A stretch of DNA of 54,684 nt. Origin: Achromobacter arsenitoxydans SY8 (GTDB lineage Bacteria; Pseudomonadota; Gammaproteobacteria; Burkholderiales; Burkholderiaceae_B). Position 1 is the stretch's first letter. The number at the start of each line of letters is the position of its first letter. The notes beneath the pieces were generated by a model. The model worked only from the letters and a program-made list of their open reading frames with translations, searched no databases and had not been told where the DNA came from. Below are positions 7,516 to 16,092 of the stretch, piece by piece. Made by a program: the position numbers and the translations under genes. Where the stretch lies: contig NZ_AGUF01000037.1 of assembly GCF_000236785.1 (NCBI RefSeq), positions 1-54,684 on the forward strand, in the 5' to 3' direction.

Positions 7516-7848
7516 CTACTGCCGCTTCAGCGCCACCGTGACCAGCACGGAGGCATCTTCCAGCGCAAACAGCGCATGCGGAGACCGGCCCGACAGGTAT
7601 AGCAGTTGCCCCGGGCGCAGCAGGTGCGTGACGTCTTCCACCGTGATCTCCAGGCTGCCTTCGATGCACTGGATGGTGATTTCCCCGGCGACGTGATGGG
7701 ATGGCATTTCGCGGCCGGCCAGCAGCACCAGGCGCATGACTTCCAGGTCTTCGGACTTGAAAAGCGCGATCGACTGCGCCTGGGTAATCCCGCTGCCGTA
7801 GGGAGCCAGGTCGATGACCTGCCCGGGATCCGCATGTTTCAGGGCCAT
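7516..7848 (-). CDS. Small cupin-domain protein
   Basis: 110-residue single-domain cupin. Cupin motif 1 is visible as MPSHHVAGEITIQCIEGSLEI (His-His, then Glu within the conserved G-E-I segment) and motif 2 as RPGQLLYLSGRSPHALFALED, with the second metal-binding His in SPHALF, so a mononuclear metal site is plausible. I start it at the ATG preceded by AAGGA rather than at an upstream in-frame ATG, which would add a non-conserved arginine-rich tail. It lies 88 bases beyond the Bug receptor gene on the same strand, so it may be the last gene of the catB operon. Substrate unknown; small cupins of this type often bind organic acids or act in stress responses. Confidence 0.8.
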   Translation of the reverse strand: MALKHADPGQVIDLAPYGSGITQAQSIALFKSEDLEVMRLVLLAGREMPSHHVAGEITIQCIEGSLEITVEDVTHLLRPGQLLYLSGRSPHALFALEDASVLVTVALKRQ

Positions 7849-7936
7849 GATGAGTCGTCCTTCGCGAGGATGGGTGATCAGACGATACCGCATCCTCGCG
7901 CCGGACCAGGCAAGTCGCCCTGGCGGGCGTGCCGGC

Positions 7937-8923
7937 TTAGTTGATCTTGATGCCGCGTTCCTTGACCAGGTCCTTCCATTGCGCGGTTTCCTTGGCCAGG
8001 TGGTCGCGCAGGGCGTCTGGCGTGCCGCCGATGGATTCCGCGCCGATCGAGTCCAGCGTGGCCTTGACCTTGGGCTCGGCCAGGGCGTTGCGCATGGCTT
8101 CGTTCAGCTTGGCCACGACCTCGGGCGGGGTGCCGGCCGGGGCGAAGGCGGCGAACCAGGGCATCAGTTCGTAGCCGGCCACGCCGGCTTCCTGCATGGT
8201 CGGCACGTCGGGCAGGGCGGCCGAGCGTTTGGCGGTGGTGACGCCCAGCGCGCGCAGCTTGCCGCTGGTGATGTGCGGCTTGGCCGACGTGATGCTGTCG
8301 AACATGTAGTCCACCTGGCCGCCCAGCAGGTCGGCGACGGCGGGGCCGCTGCCCTTGTAGGGCACGTGCAGCATGTCCACGCCCGTCATCGACACGAAGA
8401 GCTCGCCCGCCAGGTGGATGGACGTGCCAACGCCGGCCGAGGCGTAGGTGTAGTGGTTGGGCTGGGCCTTGGCCTTGGCGATCACGTCCTGCACGCTGGT
8501 GGCGCCGGTGCGGGCGGGATTGGTGACCAGCACGTTGGGCACCACCGCCAGCAGCGAGATCGGCGCGAAGTCCTTGATCGGGTCGTAGTTCAGGTCCTGG
8601 TACAGCGCCGGATTGACCGCCATGCCGTTGGCGACGATCAGGATGGTGTAGCCGTCCGGCTTGGCGCGCGCCACGCTGGCCGCACCGATGTTGCCGCCCG
8701 CGCCCGCGCGGTTCTCAACGATGAAAGAGGTATTGAGCTGCTTGCCCATGGACTCGCCGAGCGTGCGGGCGATGCTGTCCATGGCGCCGCCGGGCGGGAA
8801 GGGCACGATCCACTTGACCGGGCGGTCGGGGTAGGCGTCCGCGTGCGCGGCGGCCGCGCCGCCCAGCAGGGACAGGGCCACCAGGGCCCGGGCAAAGGGA
8901 TTGAATACATGGCGCATGCGCAT
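7937..8923 (-). CDS. Bug/TctC-family tripartite tricarboxylate transporter receptor
   Basis: 328-residue periplasmic solute-binding protein with a signal peptide cleaved near AHADAYPDRP. Family landmarks are YPDRPVKWIVPFPPGGAMD, VENRAGAGGNIGA, AKPDGYTILI, HVPYKGSGPAVADLLGGQVDYMFDS and ALPDVPTMQEAG. It probably binds a carboxylate for import by a TctA/TctB permease encoded elsewhere, or for sensing; neither permease gene is in the window. GGAG six bases before the ATG supports the start. It follows catB by 88 bases on the same strand, so cis,cis-muconate or a related ring-cleavage acid is a reasonable but unproved ligand. Confidence 0.93.
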   Translation of the reverse strand: MRMRHVFNPFARALVALSLLGGAAAAHADAYPDRPVKWIVPFPPGGAMDSIARTLGESMGKQLNTSFIVENRAGAGGNIGAASVARAKPDGYTILIVANGMAVNPALYQDLNYDPIKDFAPISLLAVVPNVLVTNPARTGATSVQDVIAKAKAQPNHYTYASAGVGTSIHLAGELFVSMTGVDMLHVPYKGSGPAVADLLGGQVDYMFDSITSAKPHITSGKLRALGVTTAKRSAALPDVPTMQEAGVAGYELMPWFAAFAPAGTPPEVVAKLNEAMRNALAEPKVKATLDSIGAESIGGTPDALRDHLAKETAQWKDLVKERGIKIN

Positions 8924-9011
8924 GGTTGTCTCCGTCGTTTCTGAAATTATTGTGGGTTGCGCCCGTCAAGGCGGGCGCGGCCGTAAGGATTGGCCGGCAG
9001 GGTGGTCGGTG

Positions 9012-10136
9012 TCAGTTGTCCCTGCGGTAGAAGGCCAGCTTGTCTTCGTCCAGCGTCAGTCCCAGTCCGGGACCGTCGGGAATTTCCATTTCAAAGTCCG
9101 CGTAGCGCGGCGGGTTGGCCACGATGTCGTCCTTCAGCAGCAGGGGGCCGAACAGCTCCGTGCCCCACGACAGGCGCGGCAGGCAGGCAAAGCCGTGCGC
9201 CGACGCGATCGAACCGACCGAACCTTCCAGCATCGTGCCGCCGTACAGCGACATGCCGGCGGCGTCGCCCACTGCCGCGGTGCGCAGCATTTCGTGGATG
9301 CCGCCGGACTTGGCGATCTTCAGCGCCAGCACGTCGGCCGCGCCCTGACGCGCGATGTCCAGCGCGTCCTCCGGGCCGTTCAGGGCCTCGTCCGCCATGA
9401 TGGGCACGACAAAGCGGGCGGCCAGCCGGGCCATGCCGGCCAGGTTGGCGCGCGGGATGGGTTGTTCGATCAGGTCCACGCCGGCCGCTTCCAGACGCGC
9501 AATGGCGCCCGCCGCGTCGGCTTCGTTCCATGCCTGGTTCACGTCCACCGTGACGCGGGCGCGGTCGCCCAGCGCCTGCTTGATGCGGGACACGTGGGCC
9601 ACGTCGTCGGCCACCGCGCGGCGGCCCACCTTCAGCTTGAAGGTGTTGTGGCGGCGACTTTGCAGCAGCGACTCGGCTTCCTCGATGTCGCGGGCGGTAT
9701 CGCCGCTGGCCAGCGTCCACAGCACCGGCAGGCGCGTGCGCACCGCGCCGCCCAACAGGGTGGACACGGACACGTTCAGGCGCTTGCCCTGCGCGTCCAG
9801 CAACGCGGATTCCAGGGCGGACTTGGCGAAGCGGTTGCCGCGCGCCACTTTTTCCAGGCGCTGCATCGCCGCATGGATGTTGGCCGCGTCCAGGCCGGCC
9901 AGCGCCGGCGCCAGATAGGTGTCGATGGCCAGTTTGATGCCCTCGGGGCTTTCCTCGCCGTAGGACAGGCCGCCGATGGTCGTGGCTTCGCCGATGCCCT
10001 CGATGCCGTCGCTGCACTTCAGGCGCACGATCACCAGCGTCTGGCGCTGCATGACCGCCATGGCCAATTGGTGGGCGCGGATGGTGGGCAGATCCACCAG
10101 GATGGCCTCGACCGAAACAATGCTTACCGGATTCAT
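9012..10136 (-). CDS. catB: Muconate cycloisomerase
   Basis: 374-residue member of the enolase superfamily that converts cis,cis-muconate to muconolactone in the beta-ketoadipate pathway. It matches CatB across its length: VDLPTIRAHQLAM, GIGEATTIGGLSYG-ESPEGIK, SALESALLDAQGKRL, and WTLASGDTARDIEEAE. Catalytic residues are visible: the KLKVG lysines, Asp in DVNQAW, Glu in DLIEQP, Asp in MADEAL, and Lys in ALKIAKSGG. The C-terminal WGTELFGPLLL and GLGLTLDE segments are also CatB-like. The upstream frame is open but the ATG at MNPVSIV gives the family length. It is divergent from a CatR-like LysR gene over about 106 bp. Neither catA nor catC is nearby, so the pathway must be completed elsewhere. 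Confidence 0.93.
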   Translation of the reverse strand: MNPVSIVSVEAILVDLPTIRAHQLAMAVMQRQTLVIVRLKCSDGIEGIGEATTIGGLSYGEESPEGIKLAIDTYLAPALAGLDAANIHAAMQRLEKVARGNRFAKSALESALLDAQGKRLNVSVSTLLGGAVRTRLPVLWTLASGDTARDIEEAESLLQSRRHNTFKLKVGRRAVADDVAHVSRIKQALGDRARVTVDVNQAWNEADAAGAIARLEAAGVDLIEQPIPRANLAGMARLAARFVVPIMADEALNGPEDALDIARQGAADVLALKIAKSGGIHEMLRTAAVGDAAGMSLYGGTMLEGSVGSIASAHGFACLPRLSWGTELFGPLLLKDDIVANPPRYADFEMEIPDGPGLGLTLDEDKLAFYRRDN

Positions 10137-10242
10137 ACTTTTATAGCTAGGAATGAGGGATGGTGGCAGTATCGCTTGCCTTTTCCCAGCTAGTCCAAGA
10201 CTATATGGGTTCCAATTAATACCTTTTGGGTCTGAATCAATC

Positions 10243-11127
10243 ATGGAGCTCAGGCATCTGCGCTATTTCCAGGCGGTGGCGGAGGAAGGCAGTTTCACGC
10301 TGGCCGCGGCCCGTTTGCACATTGCACAGCCGCCCCTCAGCCGCCAGATCCGGCAGATGGAGGAAGAGCTTGGCGTCGTGCTCTTCGAGCGCACCACGCG
10401 CGCGCTGCGCCTGACCGAAGCCGGGCGCTTCCTGCTGGAGCAATCGCGCCTGCTCACCGCGCGGCTCGACGAAGTGCTGGAAGGCACCCGCAGGCTGGGG
10501 CAGACGCAGCGCCGCTGGTTCGGCATCGGCTTCGTGCCGTCCACGCTGTACGGTTTCGTGCCGGAACTGATCCGCCTGTTGCGCAGCGCCGATCCCCGGG
10601 TCGAGGTGGGACTGATGGAAATGAACACCTTGCCGCAACTCGAGGCCTTGAAAGCCGGCCGCATCGACCTGGGCATCGGCCGCATCCTGCTCGATGACCC
10701 GGCGATCGAACGCCGCGTGCTCATGACCGAACCCCTGCTGGCCGCAGTGCCGCTGCATCACCCGCTGGCCGGCCTGGGCAGCGTACCGGTGGAGCGTCTG
10801 GCGCGGGAACCTTTCGTCCTGTACCCGGCGCGGCCCCGGCCCAACTACGCCGACCACGTACTGGGCCTGTTCCGCGCCGCCGGCCATTCGCTGCAGGTGG
10901 TCCAGGAAGCGAACGAACTCCAGACCGCGATCGGGCTGGTTGCGGCCGGACTGGGCGTGACCGTGGTGCCGGCGTCCGTGCAGCGCCTGCAGCGCCAGGA
11001 CGTCGCCCATGTGCGGATAGAAGCAGACGCCTTCGTGTCTCCGGTGATCGTCAGCTACCGCAAGGACGACGCGTCGGCGTTCCTGCTGCGGGCGCTGGAA
11101 CTGGCGGAGTCGCTGGCGAAGCGGTAG
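10243..11127 (+). CDS. catR: LysR-family regulator, CatR/BenM-like
   Basis: 294-residue LysR activator. The N-terminal winged helix begins MELRHLRYFQAVAEEGSFTLAAARLHIAQPPLSRQ..., close to CatR/CatM/BenM, and the effector domain follows with the typical VPSTLYGFVPELIRLLR and LYPARPRPNYADHV segments. It is divergent from catB, the arrangement used by muconate-responsive regulators. A partial match to the ATAC-N7-GTAT recognition element (ATACCTTTTGGGTCT, one base off) lies at 10219-10233, ten bases before its start codon, which would suit autorepression. The CatR name is by homology and context; muconate response is not proven. Confidence 0.85.
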   Translation: MELRHLRYFQAVAEEGSFTLAAARLHIAQPPLSRQIRQMEEELGVVLFERTTRALRLTEAGRFLLEQSRLLTARLDEVLEGTRRLGQTQRRWFGIGFVPSTLYGFVPELIRLLRSADPRVEVGLMEMNTLPQLEALKAGRIDLGIGRILLDDPAIERRVLMTEPLLAAVPLHHPLAGLGSVPVERLAREPFVLYPARPRPNYADHVLGLFRAAGHSLQVVQEANELQTAIGLVAAGLGVTVVPASVQRLQRQDVAHVRIEADAFVSPVIVSYRKDDASAFLLRALELAESLAKR

Positions 11128-11145
11128 CGATGCCCGGCGATGCGC

Positions 11146-11646
11146 CTAGGGATTGTGGTCAGCGGTCTTGCGCAACGCTTCAAAGGGGCTGAGGTCCAGG
11201 CCAGCGTCCTGGAAGCGCTTTAACACGCTTGCCAGAGCTTCGTCGCGCTTGCCGGACCGTTCGGTCGCGGTCAGGGCTTGCCGGCATTTTTCCATGTGGT
11301 CGGGGCAGCCATGGCCGGCGGGCAGGAGGTGCGCATACATCGACACGTTGATCGCCAGCGTCGACACCTGGATGCGGGTCGGCTTGCCCAGGTAGAAGTC
11401 GGCGATGTCCTTTCTTAGCGTCGCCACCGCCTTTGCCGCGATGGCGGCGGCCTCTCCGGGCGCATTCGCCTTTGCGGCGGCAACTTCGGGCGACGCGCCG
11501 ATTAAGCTGGGGTCGCCCCGCATGAAGGCGGGCGCCTCGTCGCGCATGACGGCCTCGAGGACCGCGGCTTCGGTCGGATCCGGGACATAGGCCGCGTGGA
11601 CCAGGGCGGGGAACATCGCGCACAGCAGGGCGCAAGCTTTTTTCAT
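11146..11646 (-). CDS. Small exported protein of unknown function
   Basis: 166 residues starting with a signal peptide (MKKACALLCAMFPALVHA, cleavage likely before AYVPDP). The mature protein is alanine-rich and helical, with two cysteines close together in GHGCPDHMEKC that may pair or bind a metal. I recognise no family. The ribosome site before the ATG is poor, but the signal peptide makes this start credible; the longer upstream frame would bury it. It is divergent from a LysR gene and convergent with the CatR-like gene (18 bases between stops). Confidence 0.68.
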   Translation of the reverse strand: MKKACALLCAMFPALVHAAYVPDPTEAAVLEAVMRDEAPAFMRGDPSLIGASPEVAAAKANAPGEAAAIAAKAVATLRKDIADFYLGKPTRIQVSTLAINVSMYAHLLPAGHGCPDHMEKCRQALTATERSGKRDEALASVLKRFQDAGLDLSPFEALRKTADHNP

Positions 11647-11783
11647 TGGTGCGTCGGTGCGGATAGGCAGGGGGGCAGAGCTTAACCCGCCCGGCGACAT
11701 TGCGGATCGGCCATGTAGGCGTCCTCCTTTTCCTGGAACTGCGGCGCGTCCCCGCGCCGCGCCCGCCACGGTATATTGCCCCC

Positions 11784-12686
11784 ATGAAAAAGCTAGACAT
11801 CCCAGCGCTGGAAATCTTCGTCGCGGCCGTCGAGGAAAAGAGCCTGTCCAAAGCGGCCGAACGGGAAAACCTGGTGACTTCCGCGGCCAGCAAGCGGGTG
11901 GCCGAGCTTGAACGGCACCTGGGCCGCACGCTGTTGCACCGCCACGGGCGCGGCGTCGAGCCCACGGCCGCCGGCGCATTGCTGTATCAGCGCGCCAAGG
12001 CCATCCTGCGCAGCGTGCAACTGACTGAACAGGCCATTAACGGCTATTCCCTGAACGGGCAGGCGAAGATCCGCCTGGCGTCCAATCCGTCGACCATCCT
12101 GCAGTTTCTGCCCGGCGTGATGGGCCGGTTCCTGGCCGGCCGCAGCGACGTCAGCGTGGACCTGCTGGAAGGCCACAGCTACGACATTCCGCGCATGGTG
12201 GCGGAGGCTTCGGTGGATATCGGCATCTATCACGCGGACCATCCGGTGCCCGGCGTGGCCTCGTTTCCTTTCCGGCGCGACCGCGTGGGGCTGGTCGTGC
12301 CAGTGGGTCACGCGCTGGCCGGCCGTTCGGAGCTGTACCTGGAAGAGGCGCTGGATTACGACTTGCTGGGCTATTTCCCCCGGCATTCGCTGGATCAGTT
12401 CCTGGCCTATGCGGGGCAGACGCTGTCGCGGCCGCCCAATGTCAAGCTGCAGGTGTCCAACTTCGAGACCCGCTGCCGCATGATCCGCGAGGGCCTGGGC
12501 ATCGGCGTGGTGCCCGAGGGCATCGCGCGCCACTATCTGTCGGCTATGGGCCTGACGCTGCTGCGGCTGCGCGACGATTGGGCGGAGCGCCAGTTCTATG
12601 TCTGCGTACGCGACACGAGCCAGCTGGCGCGGCCCGTGGACGAACTGCTGAAGGCGTTGACAGCGCCGGAAGCGCTGGCGGACTGA
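11784..12686 (+). CDS. LysR-family transcriptional regulator
   Basis: 300-residue LysR protein: helix-turn-helix in residues 1-60 (MKKLDIPALEIFVAAVEEKSLSKAAER, then SAASKRVAELERHLGRTLLHR), linker helix, and a periplasmic-binding-protein-like effector domain with ASVDIGIYHAD and REGLGIGVVPEGIARHY. The chosen ATG gives the normal family start; the frame is open earlier without homology. It is convergent with the leftward catabolic operon ending at 12726, and a 9-bp GC stem separates them. It may regulate either that operon or the divergent exported-protein gene; the sequence does not decide. Confidence 0.9.
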   Translation: MKKLDIPALEIFVAAVEEKSLSKAAERENLVTSAASKRVAELERHLGRTLLHRHGRGVEPTAAGALLYQRAKAILRSVQLTEQAINGYSLNGQAKIRLASNPSTILQFLPGVMGRFLAGRSDVSVDLLEGHSYDIPRMVAEASVDIGIYHADHPVPGVASFPFRRDRVGLVVPVGHALAGRSELYLEEALDYDLLGYFPRHSLDQFLAYAGQTLSRPPNVKLQVSNFETRCRMIREGLGIGVVPEGIARHYLSAMGLTLLRLRDDWAERQFYVCVRDTSQLARPVDELLKALTAPEALAD

Positions 12687-12688
12687 CG

Positions 12689-12712
12689 GGCGCCCCGGCG
12701 ACGCGGGGCGCC
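12689..12712. terminator. GC-rich stem-loop between convergent genes
   Basis: A perfect 9-bp stem (GGCGCCCCG with CGGGGCGCC) closes a six-base loop directly after the LysR stop and before the end of the leftward operon. No T-run follows on either strand, so it is at best a bidirectional hairpin aiding termination. Confidence 0.5.
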
Positions 12713-12725
12713 GGTTGCCTGCCGG

Positions 12726-13595
12726 CTAGCGCGCCCTCCGGGATTGGTCGGCCTCCGCCAGTACCGGCCGCAGATAGTCCAGGAACCGGTCGGGGTCTTC
12801 GCTCATGGGGAAGTGGCCCATGCCTTCCATGATCTGCCATTTCGATCCGGCGATGCGTCCCGCCAGGAACTCGGTGTCCTGCGGCGTGCAAGAGTAGTCG
12901 TATTCCCCGGTCAGCAACCACAGCGGGCAACGGCGAGTGTCGATGGCGGCCACGCGGTCGCGGATGTCGCCGTCGGCGGTGTAGAAGTGCAAGTCGCCCT
13001 TGAACACGCCGGGCCCGCCCTGCATGTAGTGCCACAGGGTTTCCCAGCGATGGCTGTCGGGACTGCCCGGGCCGACCAGGCCCGACACGATGCCGGCGCA
13101 GACTTCGCCGCCATGCACGTCCGGCCGGTTCAGCCACTCCAGGTCGTAGTAGGGATCCACGTGCGCGCCGGACTGCAGCCCGATGGCGCCGCCGAAACGG
13201 TCCGCGTGCTCCAGCGCCAGATGCAGCACGATGCGTCCGCCGATGGAGCAGCCCATGACGAGCGGCCGGTCCAGTTCCATGGCGTCGGCCACCGCGATGA
13301 TGGCCTGCGCATAGTCCTGCGAAGTCAGCCGGTATGTTTCCTGGTGCCAGCCCTCGGGCGGCGAAGACTTGCCGTGCCAGGGCAGGTCGAAGGCGATGAC
13401 GCGGAACGATGCCAGGATGGCCGGGTCGTTCATCACGGCGCGATACTGGCGCGAGTCTGCGCCGGCCGTGTGCAGGCAGAGTAGCGGCGTGCCGCTGCCG
13501 GCCTCCTCGACGTAGACGCGGTGCTGGCGTCCCCCCAGCGGCAGTTGCAGATAGCGGCCGACGATCGGCTCGAAGACGGCTGGGCTGGAATTCAC
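12726..13595 (-). CDS. Alpha/beta-fold hydrolase (serine nucleophile)
   Basis: 289-residue hydrolase. The oxyanion-hole region is LLCLHTAGADSRQYR, the nucleophile elbow is MGCSIGGRI (Ser in G-C-S-I-G), an acid residue lies in TGEYDYSC, and the catalytic His is in GMGHFPMSEDP. These are typical of carboxylic-ester or C-C bond hydrolases related to meta-cleavage enzymes. I start it at a GTG because AAGGAG lies eight bases upstream and the start overlaps the stop of the preceding gene (GTGA); a longer upstream frame lacks homology. It is the last gene of the leftward operon and may open an ester, lactone or beta-diketone intermediate. Confidence 0.88.
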   Translation of the reverse strand: MNSSPAVFEPIVGRYLQLPLGGRQHRVYVEEAGSGTPLLCLHTAGADSRQYRAVMNDPAILASFRVIAFDLPWHGKSSPPEGWHQETYRLTSQDYAQAIIAVADAMELDRPLVMGCSIGGRIVLHLALEHADRFGGAIGLQSGAHVDPYYDLEWLNRPDVHGGEVCAGIVSGLVGPGSPDSHRWETLWHYMQGGPGVFKGDLHFYTADGDIRDRVAAIDTRRCPLWLLTGEYDYSCTPQDTEFLAGRIAGSKWQIMEGMGHFPMSEDPDRFLDYLRPVLAEADQSRRAR

Positions 13596-13978
13596 AGGGT
13601 CGCTCCTTCGGCGCGCGGGCACGCCAGCACGTCCTTGAAATACAAGAGGTTGGACATCAGGGGATAGAGGTCGCCCTCGGCCCGCAGGCGGCGGAATTTC
13701 ACCAGCGCCATCAGGTCGTGAAAGCCGGGCGGCGGCTTGGGGCTCCAGAACTGCGCCCAGTCGGCGGCGGCCGCGCGCAGTGCGAATTGCCAGCGCGGCA
13801 TGACGAAGGGGCCGCGGCGCACGTCGTGGATGCGTCCCGCCGCCACCGTGATCAGGTAGGCGGCGTCGCCGCACTCCAGCAGGAACACGGTGTTCAGGTG
13901 GCGGCCCCGCCACACCAGGCGCTCCTGGCGGTTCACGGCGTCCGCCAGGCGGTGAAGGATGAAGTCGTTATTTTGCAT
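13592..13978 (-). CDS. Small SCP2-like protein
   Basis: 128-residue protein. The segments NTVFLLECGDAAYLITVAAG, MPRWQFALRA, DWAQFW and PPPGFHDLMALVKFRRLRAEGDLYPLMSNLLYFKDVL resemble the sterol-carrier-protein-2 fold often found in acyl-CoA catabolic clusters, where it binds hydrophobic acyl chains. It has no signal peptide. Its stop overlaps the GTG of the hydrolase (four bases), showing translational coupling, and it starts 13 bases after the MBL gene. A role as a binding or accessory subunit for the hydrolase is inferred from coupling. Confidence 0.7.
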   Translation of the reverse strand: MQNNDFILHRLADAVNRQERLVWRGRHLNTVFLLECGDAAYLITVAAGRIHDVRRGPFVMPRWQFALRAAAADWAQFWSPKPPPGFHDLMALVKFRRLRAEGDLYPLMSNLLYFKDVLACPRAEGATL

Positions 13979-13991
13979 GCTGCGGTCCTTG

Positions 13992-14807
13992 TCACAGGGG
14001 CGGAAGGTCCAGGCGGTAGATGCCGTCGTCGGCGCCGGCGCGCGGGTAGCGCTCGGCCACGGCGGGATCGTGGCCGGGCACGATGTGTGCTTCGGAATCC
14101 GCCAGGGTCCGGATGCGCGCATAGCCCTGCAGCATATCGCCCAGGTGGAAGATGGCGGGAAAAGGATTGTTGTCGGTGAAGTTACGGTAATAGTGCAGGG
14201 CGTCGGACGCCAGCACCACCCAGCCGCGCGCGGTGTGTACGCGCACCACCTGCAGCCCGGGCGTGTGGCCGCCGATGCGGTAGAGCTCCAGACCGGGCGC
14301 CAGGACGGCGTCGCCGTCGTGGAAGCGCACCCGCCCGGCGTACACCTGGCGCACGACCGACTGCACGTCGTCGACCGAAAAGAAATGCCGCATTGATTCA
14401 AAGCACATGTAGCGGCCGGTGGCGTACTGCATCTCGGCGTCCTGCAGGTGGACGCGGGCGTTGGGATAGGCCTCGACATTGCCCGCGTGGTCGTAGTGCA
14501 GATGGGTCAGCACGACATCGCCTATATCCGCGGGCGCCAATCCCAGCCGGGCCAGCGCCGTTTCAGGCGCCAGCGTGAAGGCGCGGTTGCGGGCGCGCGC
14601 CGAGCAGGCGGAAAAGCCCGTGTCGACCAGCACATTGCCCGCCGGACCCCGCAGCAGCCAGCAATAGAAATCCAGGGGCATGGGCCCGTCATGGATATCG
14701 GCGCGCGACAGGAAATTGTCGGCCGCACGCCGCGTCACGCTGGCGTAGCGGATGGCGTAGGCCTCGTAGGCCGGCAGGCCGCCGGCCGCCTCTGGCGCTG
14801 CCGTCAT
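13992..14807 (-). CDS. MBL-fold hydrolase, N-acyl homoserine lactonase-like
   Basis: 271-residue zinc metallo-hydrolase. The HxHxDH motif is intact (LTHLHYDHAGN), with further ligands in IGGHTPGLQ (His), ASDALHYY (Asp) and VPGHDP (His), giving a two-zinc site as in AiiA-type lactonases. The preceding VLVDTGFS segment is also family-typical. Its start overlaps the stop of the binding-protein gene (ATGA). In this catabolic context a lactone of the degraded compound is a more likely substrate than a quorum signal, and lactone opening is the natural reaction; this is inference. Confidence 0.85.
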   Translation of the reverse strand: MTAAPEAAGGLPAYEAYAIRYASVTRRAADNFLSRADIHDGPMPLDFYCWLLRGPAGNVLVDTGFSACSARARNRAFTLAPETALARLGLAPADIGDVVLTHLHYDHAGNVEAYPNARVHLQDAEMQYATGRYMCFESMRHFFSVDDVQSVVRQVYAGRVRFHDGDAVLAPGLELYRIGGHTPGLQVVRVHTARGWVVLASDALHYYRNFTDNNPFPAIFHLGDMLQGYARIRTLADSEAHIVPGHDPAVAERYPRAGADDGIYRLDLPPL

Positions 14808-16009
14808 TGCTTGACCAGCTTGCACTGGCTTTCAGACAGGGGCATGAAGGCCTGGTCTCCCGGCACGGTCTTCACGATCTTGTAGTAGTCCCAGGCGGCT
14901 TTGGAGTCGGCAGGCGACTTGACCTCCACCACATAGGTGTCGTGGATGAGCTTGCCGTCTTCGCGCAGGCGGGCGTTGCGCGCGAAGGCGTCATGGATGG
15001 GCATGGCGCGCAGCGTCTTCATGACGGCGTCCACGTTGTCGGAGCCGGACTTCTCCACGGCCCGCAGGTAGTTGAGCACCGCGGAATACTGGCCGGCCTG
15101 CAGCGCCGTCGGCATCTTTCCGGATGCTTTGAAGAAGCGCTGGGCGAAGGCCCGGGTCTCGTCGTCCATGTCCCAGTAGAAGGTTTCGGCGAAGGTCATG
15201 CCCTGGCCGGCTTCCAGGCCGACGCCGTGCACGTCGGTGATGCTCATCAGCATCGCCACCAGCTTCTGTCTGGCGGCCAGCCCGAATTCACGCGCCTGCT
15301 TGATCTCGTTCTGCAGGTCGGCGCCGGCGCTGGCGAAGGCCACCGCGTCGGCCTTGCTGGACTGCGCGGACAGCAGGAAAGAGGCGAAGTCGTTACCCGG
15401 AAACGGGTAGCGCACGGAACCCGCCACCGAACCGCCGCCGTCCTTCACGAAGCGCATGCCGTCGTTTTCCAGCGAGTGGCCGAAGGCATAGTCGGCGGTG
15501 ACGAAGAACCATTTCTTCGCGCCCGCCTCGACCAGCGGCAGGGTGCCCACCTTGGCGAGCGCGTAGGTGTCATAGACCCACTGGACGTTGTTGGGCGAGC
15601 AGTCTTCGCCTGTGATGCGGGTGGCGCCCGCGCCGGTGACCATGGTCATGCGGCCTTTTTCGCGGGCGATGTTCATGACGGCCAGGGCGACGGCGCTGTT
15701 GCCCAGTTCCGTCACGACGTCCACTTTCTCGCGGTCCATCCATTCGCGGGCGCGGCTGGCGGCCACGTCGGTCTTGTTCAGGTGATCGGCCGACAGCATT
15801 TCCACGGGCTTGCCCAGCACCTTGCCGCCGAACTCCTCGATGGCCAGCTTGGTCGCCAGGACCGAGCCCGGTCCGACGTTGCCGGAATACGCGCCCGACA
15901 TGTCGGTCAGCACGCCAATGCGCACGACGCCGTCGGATATGCCGTCGGACGCCTGAGCCGCGCCGGCAAGGGCAGCCATCGCGATCGCCGCCGAAATTCT
16001 CTTCTGCAT
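14804..16009 (-). CDS. ABC transporter substrate-binding protein, LivK/branched-chain type
   Basis: 401-residue periplasmic binding protein with a signal peptide ending AGAAQASDG. It shows the type I binding-protein pattern: VVRIGVLTDMSGAYSGNVG, AIEEFGGKVLGKPVEML, the central WVYDTYALAKV, KWFFVTADYAFGHSLEND, and SVRYPFPGNDFASFL. Homologues for aromatic or organic acids usually sit with LivHMGF permease and ATPase genes; none are present here, so it is an orphan receptor. Good GGAG ribosome site. It is co-transcribed with the aldehyde dehydrogenase upstream (84-base gap with a stem-loop) and the lactonase downstream (overlap). Likely captures the pathway's substrate. Confidence 0.9.
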   Translation of the reverse strand: MQKRISAAIAMAALAGAAQASDGISDGVVRIGVLTDMSGAYSGNVGPGSVLATKLAIEEFGGKVLGKPVEMLSADHLNKTDVAASRAREWMDREKVDVVTELGNSAVALAVMNIAREKGRMTMVTGAGATRITGEDCSPNNVQWVYDTYALAKVGTLPLVEAGAKKWFFVTADYAFGHSLENDGMRFVKDGGGSVAGSVRYPFPGNDFASFLLSAQSSKADAVAFASAGADLQNEIKQAREFGLAARQKLVAMLMSITDVHGVGLEAGQGMTFAETFYWDMDDETRAFAQRFFKASGKMPTALQAGQYSAVLNYLRAVEKSGSDNVDAVMKTLRAMPIHDAFARNARLREDGKLIHDTYVVEVKSPADSKAAWDYYKIVKTVPGDQAFMPLSESQCKLVKQ

Positions 16010-16032
16010 GGTTCTCTCCTTTGAATGGTCTG

Positions 16033-16057
16033 GCGGCGCGGTCAGTCGCCGCGCCGC
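16033..16057. other. Intra-operon stem-loop
   Basis: A 9-bp GC-rich stem (GCGGCGCGG with CCGCGCCGC) and 7-base loop fill the gap between the aldehyde dehydrogenase and binding-protein genes. With no T-run it is unlikely to terminate fully; it could protect transcript ends and raise expression of the periplasmic receptor relative to the enzymes. Confidence 0.45.
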
Positions 16058-16092
16058 TCGCGTAACGGTGGCGGCTGCGCGCCGCCGGCGGG

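Noticed and set aside
13992-14807. Quorum-quenching lactonase as a firm call
   Set aside because: The zinc site matches AiiA-type enzymes, but the catabolic operon context makes another lactone at least as likely, so only lactonase-like is stated.
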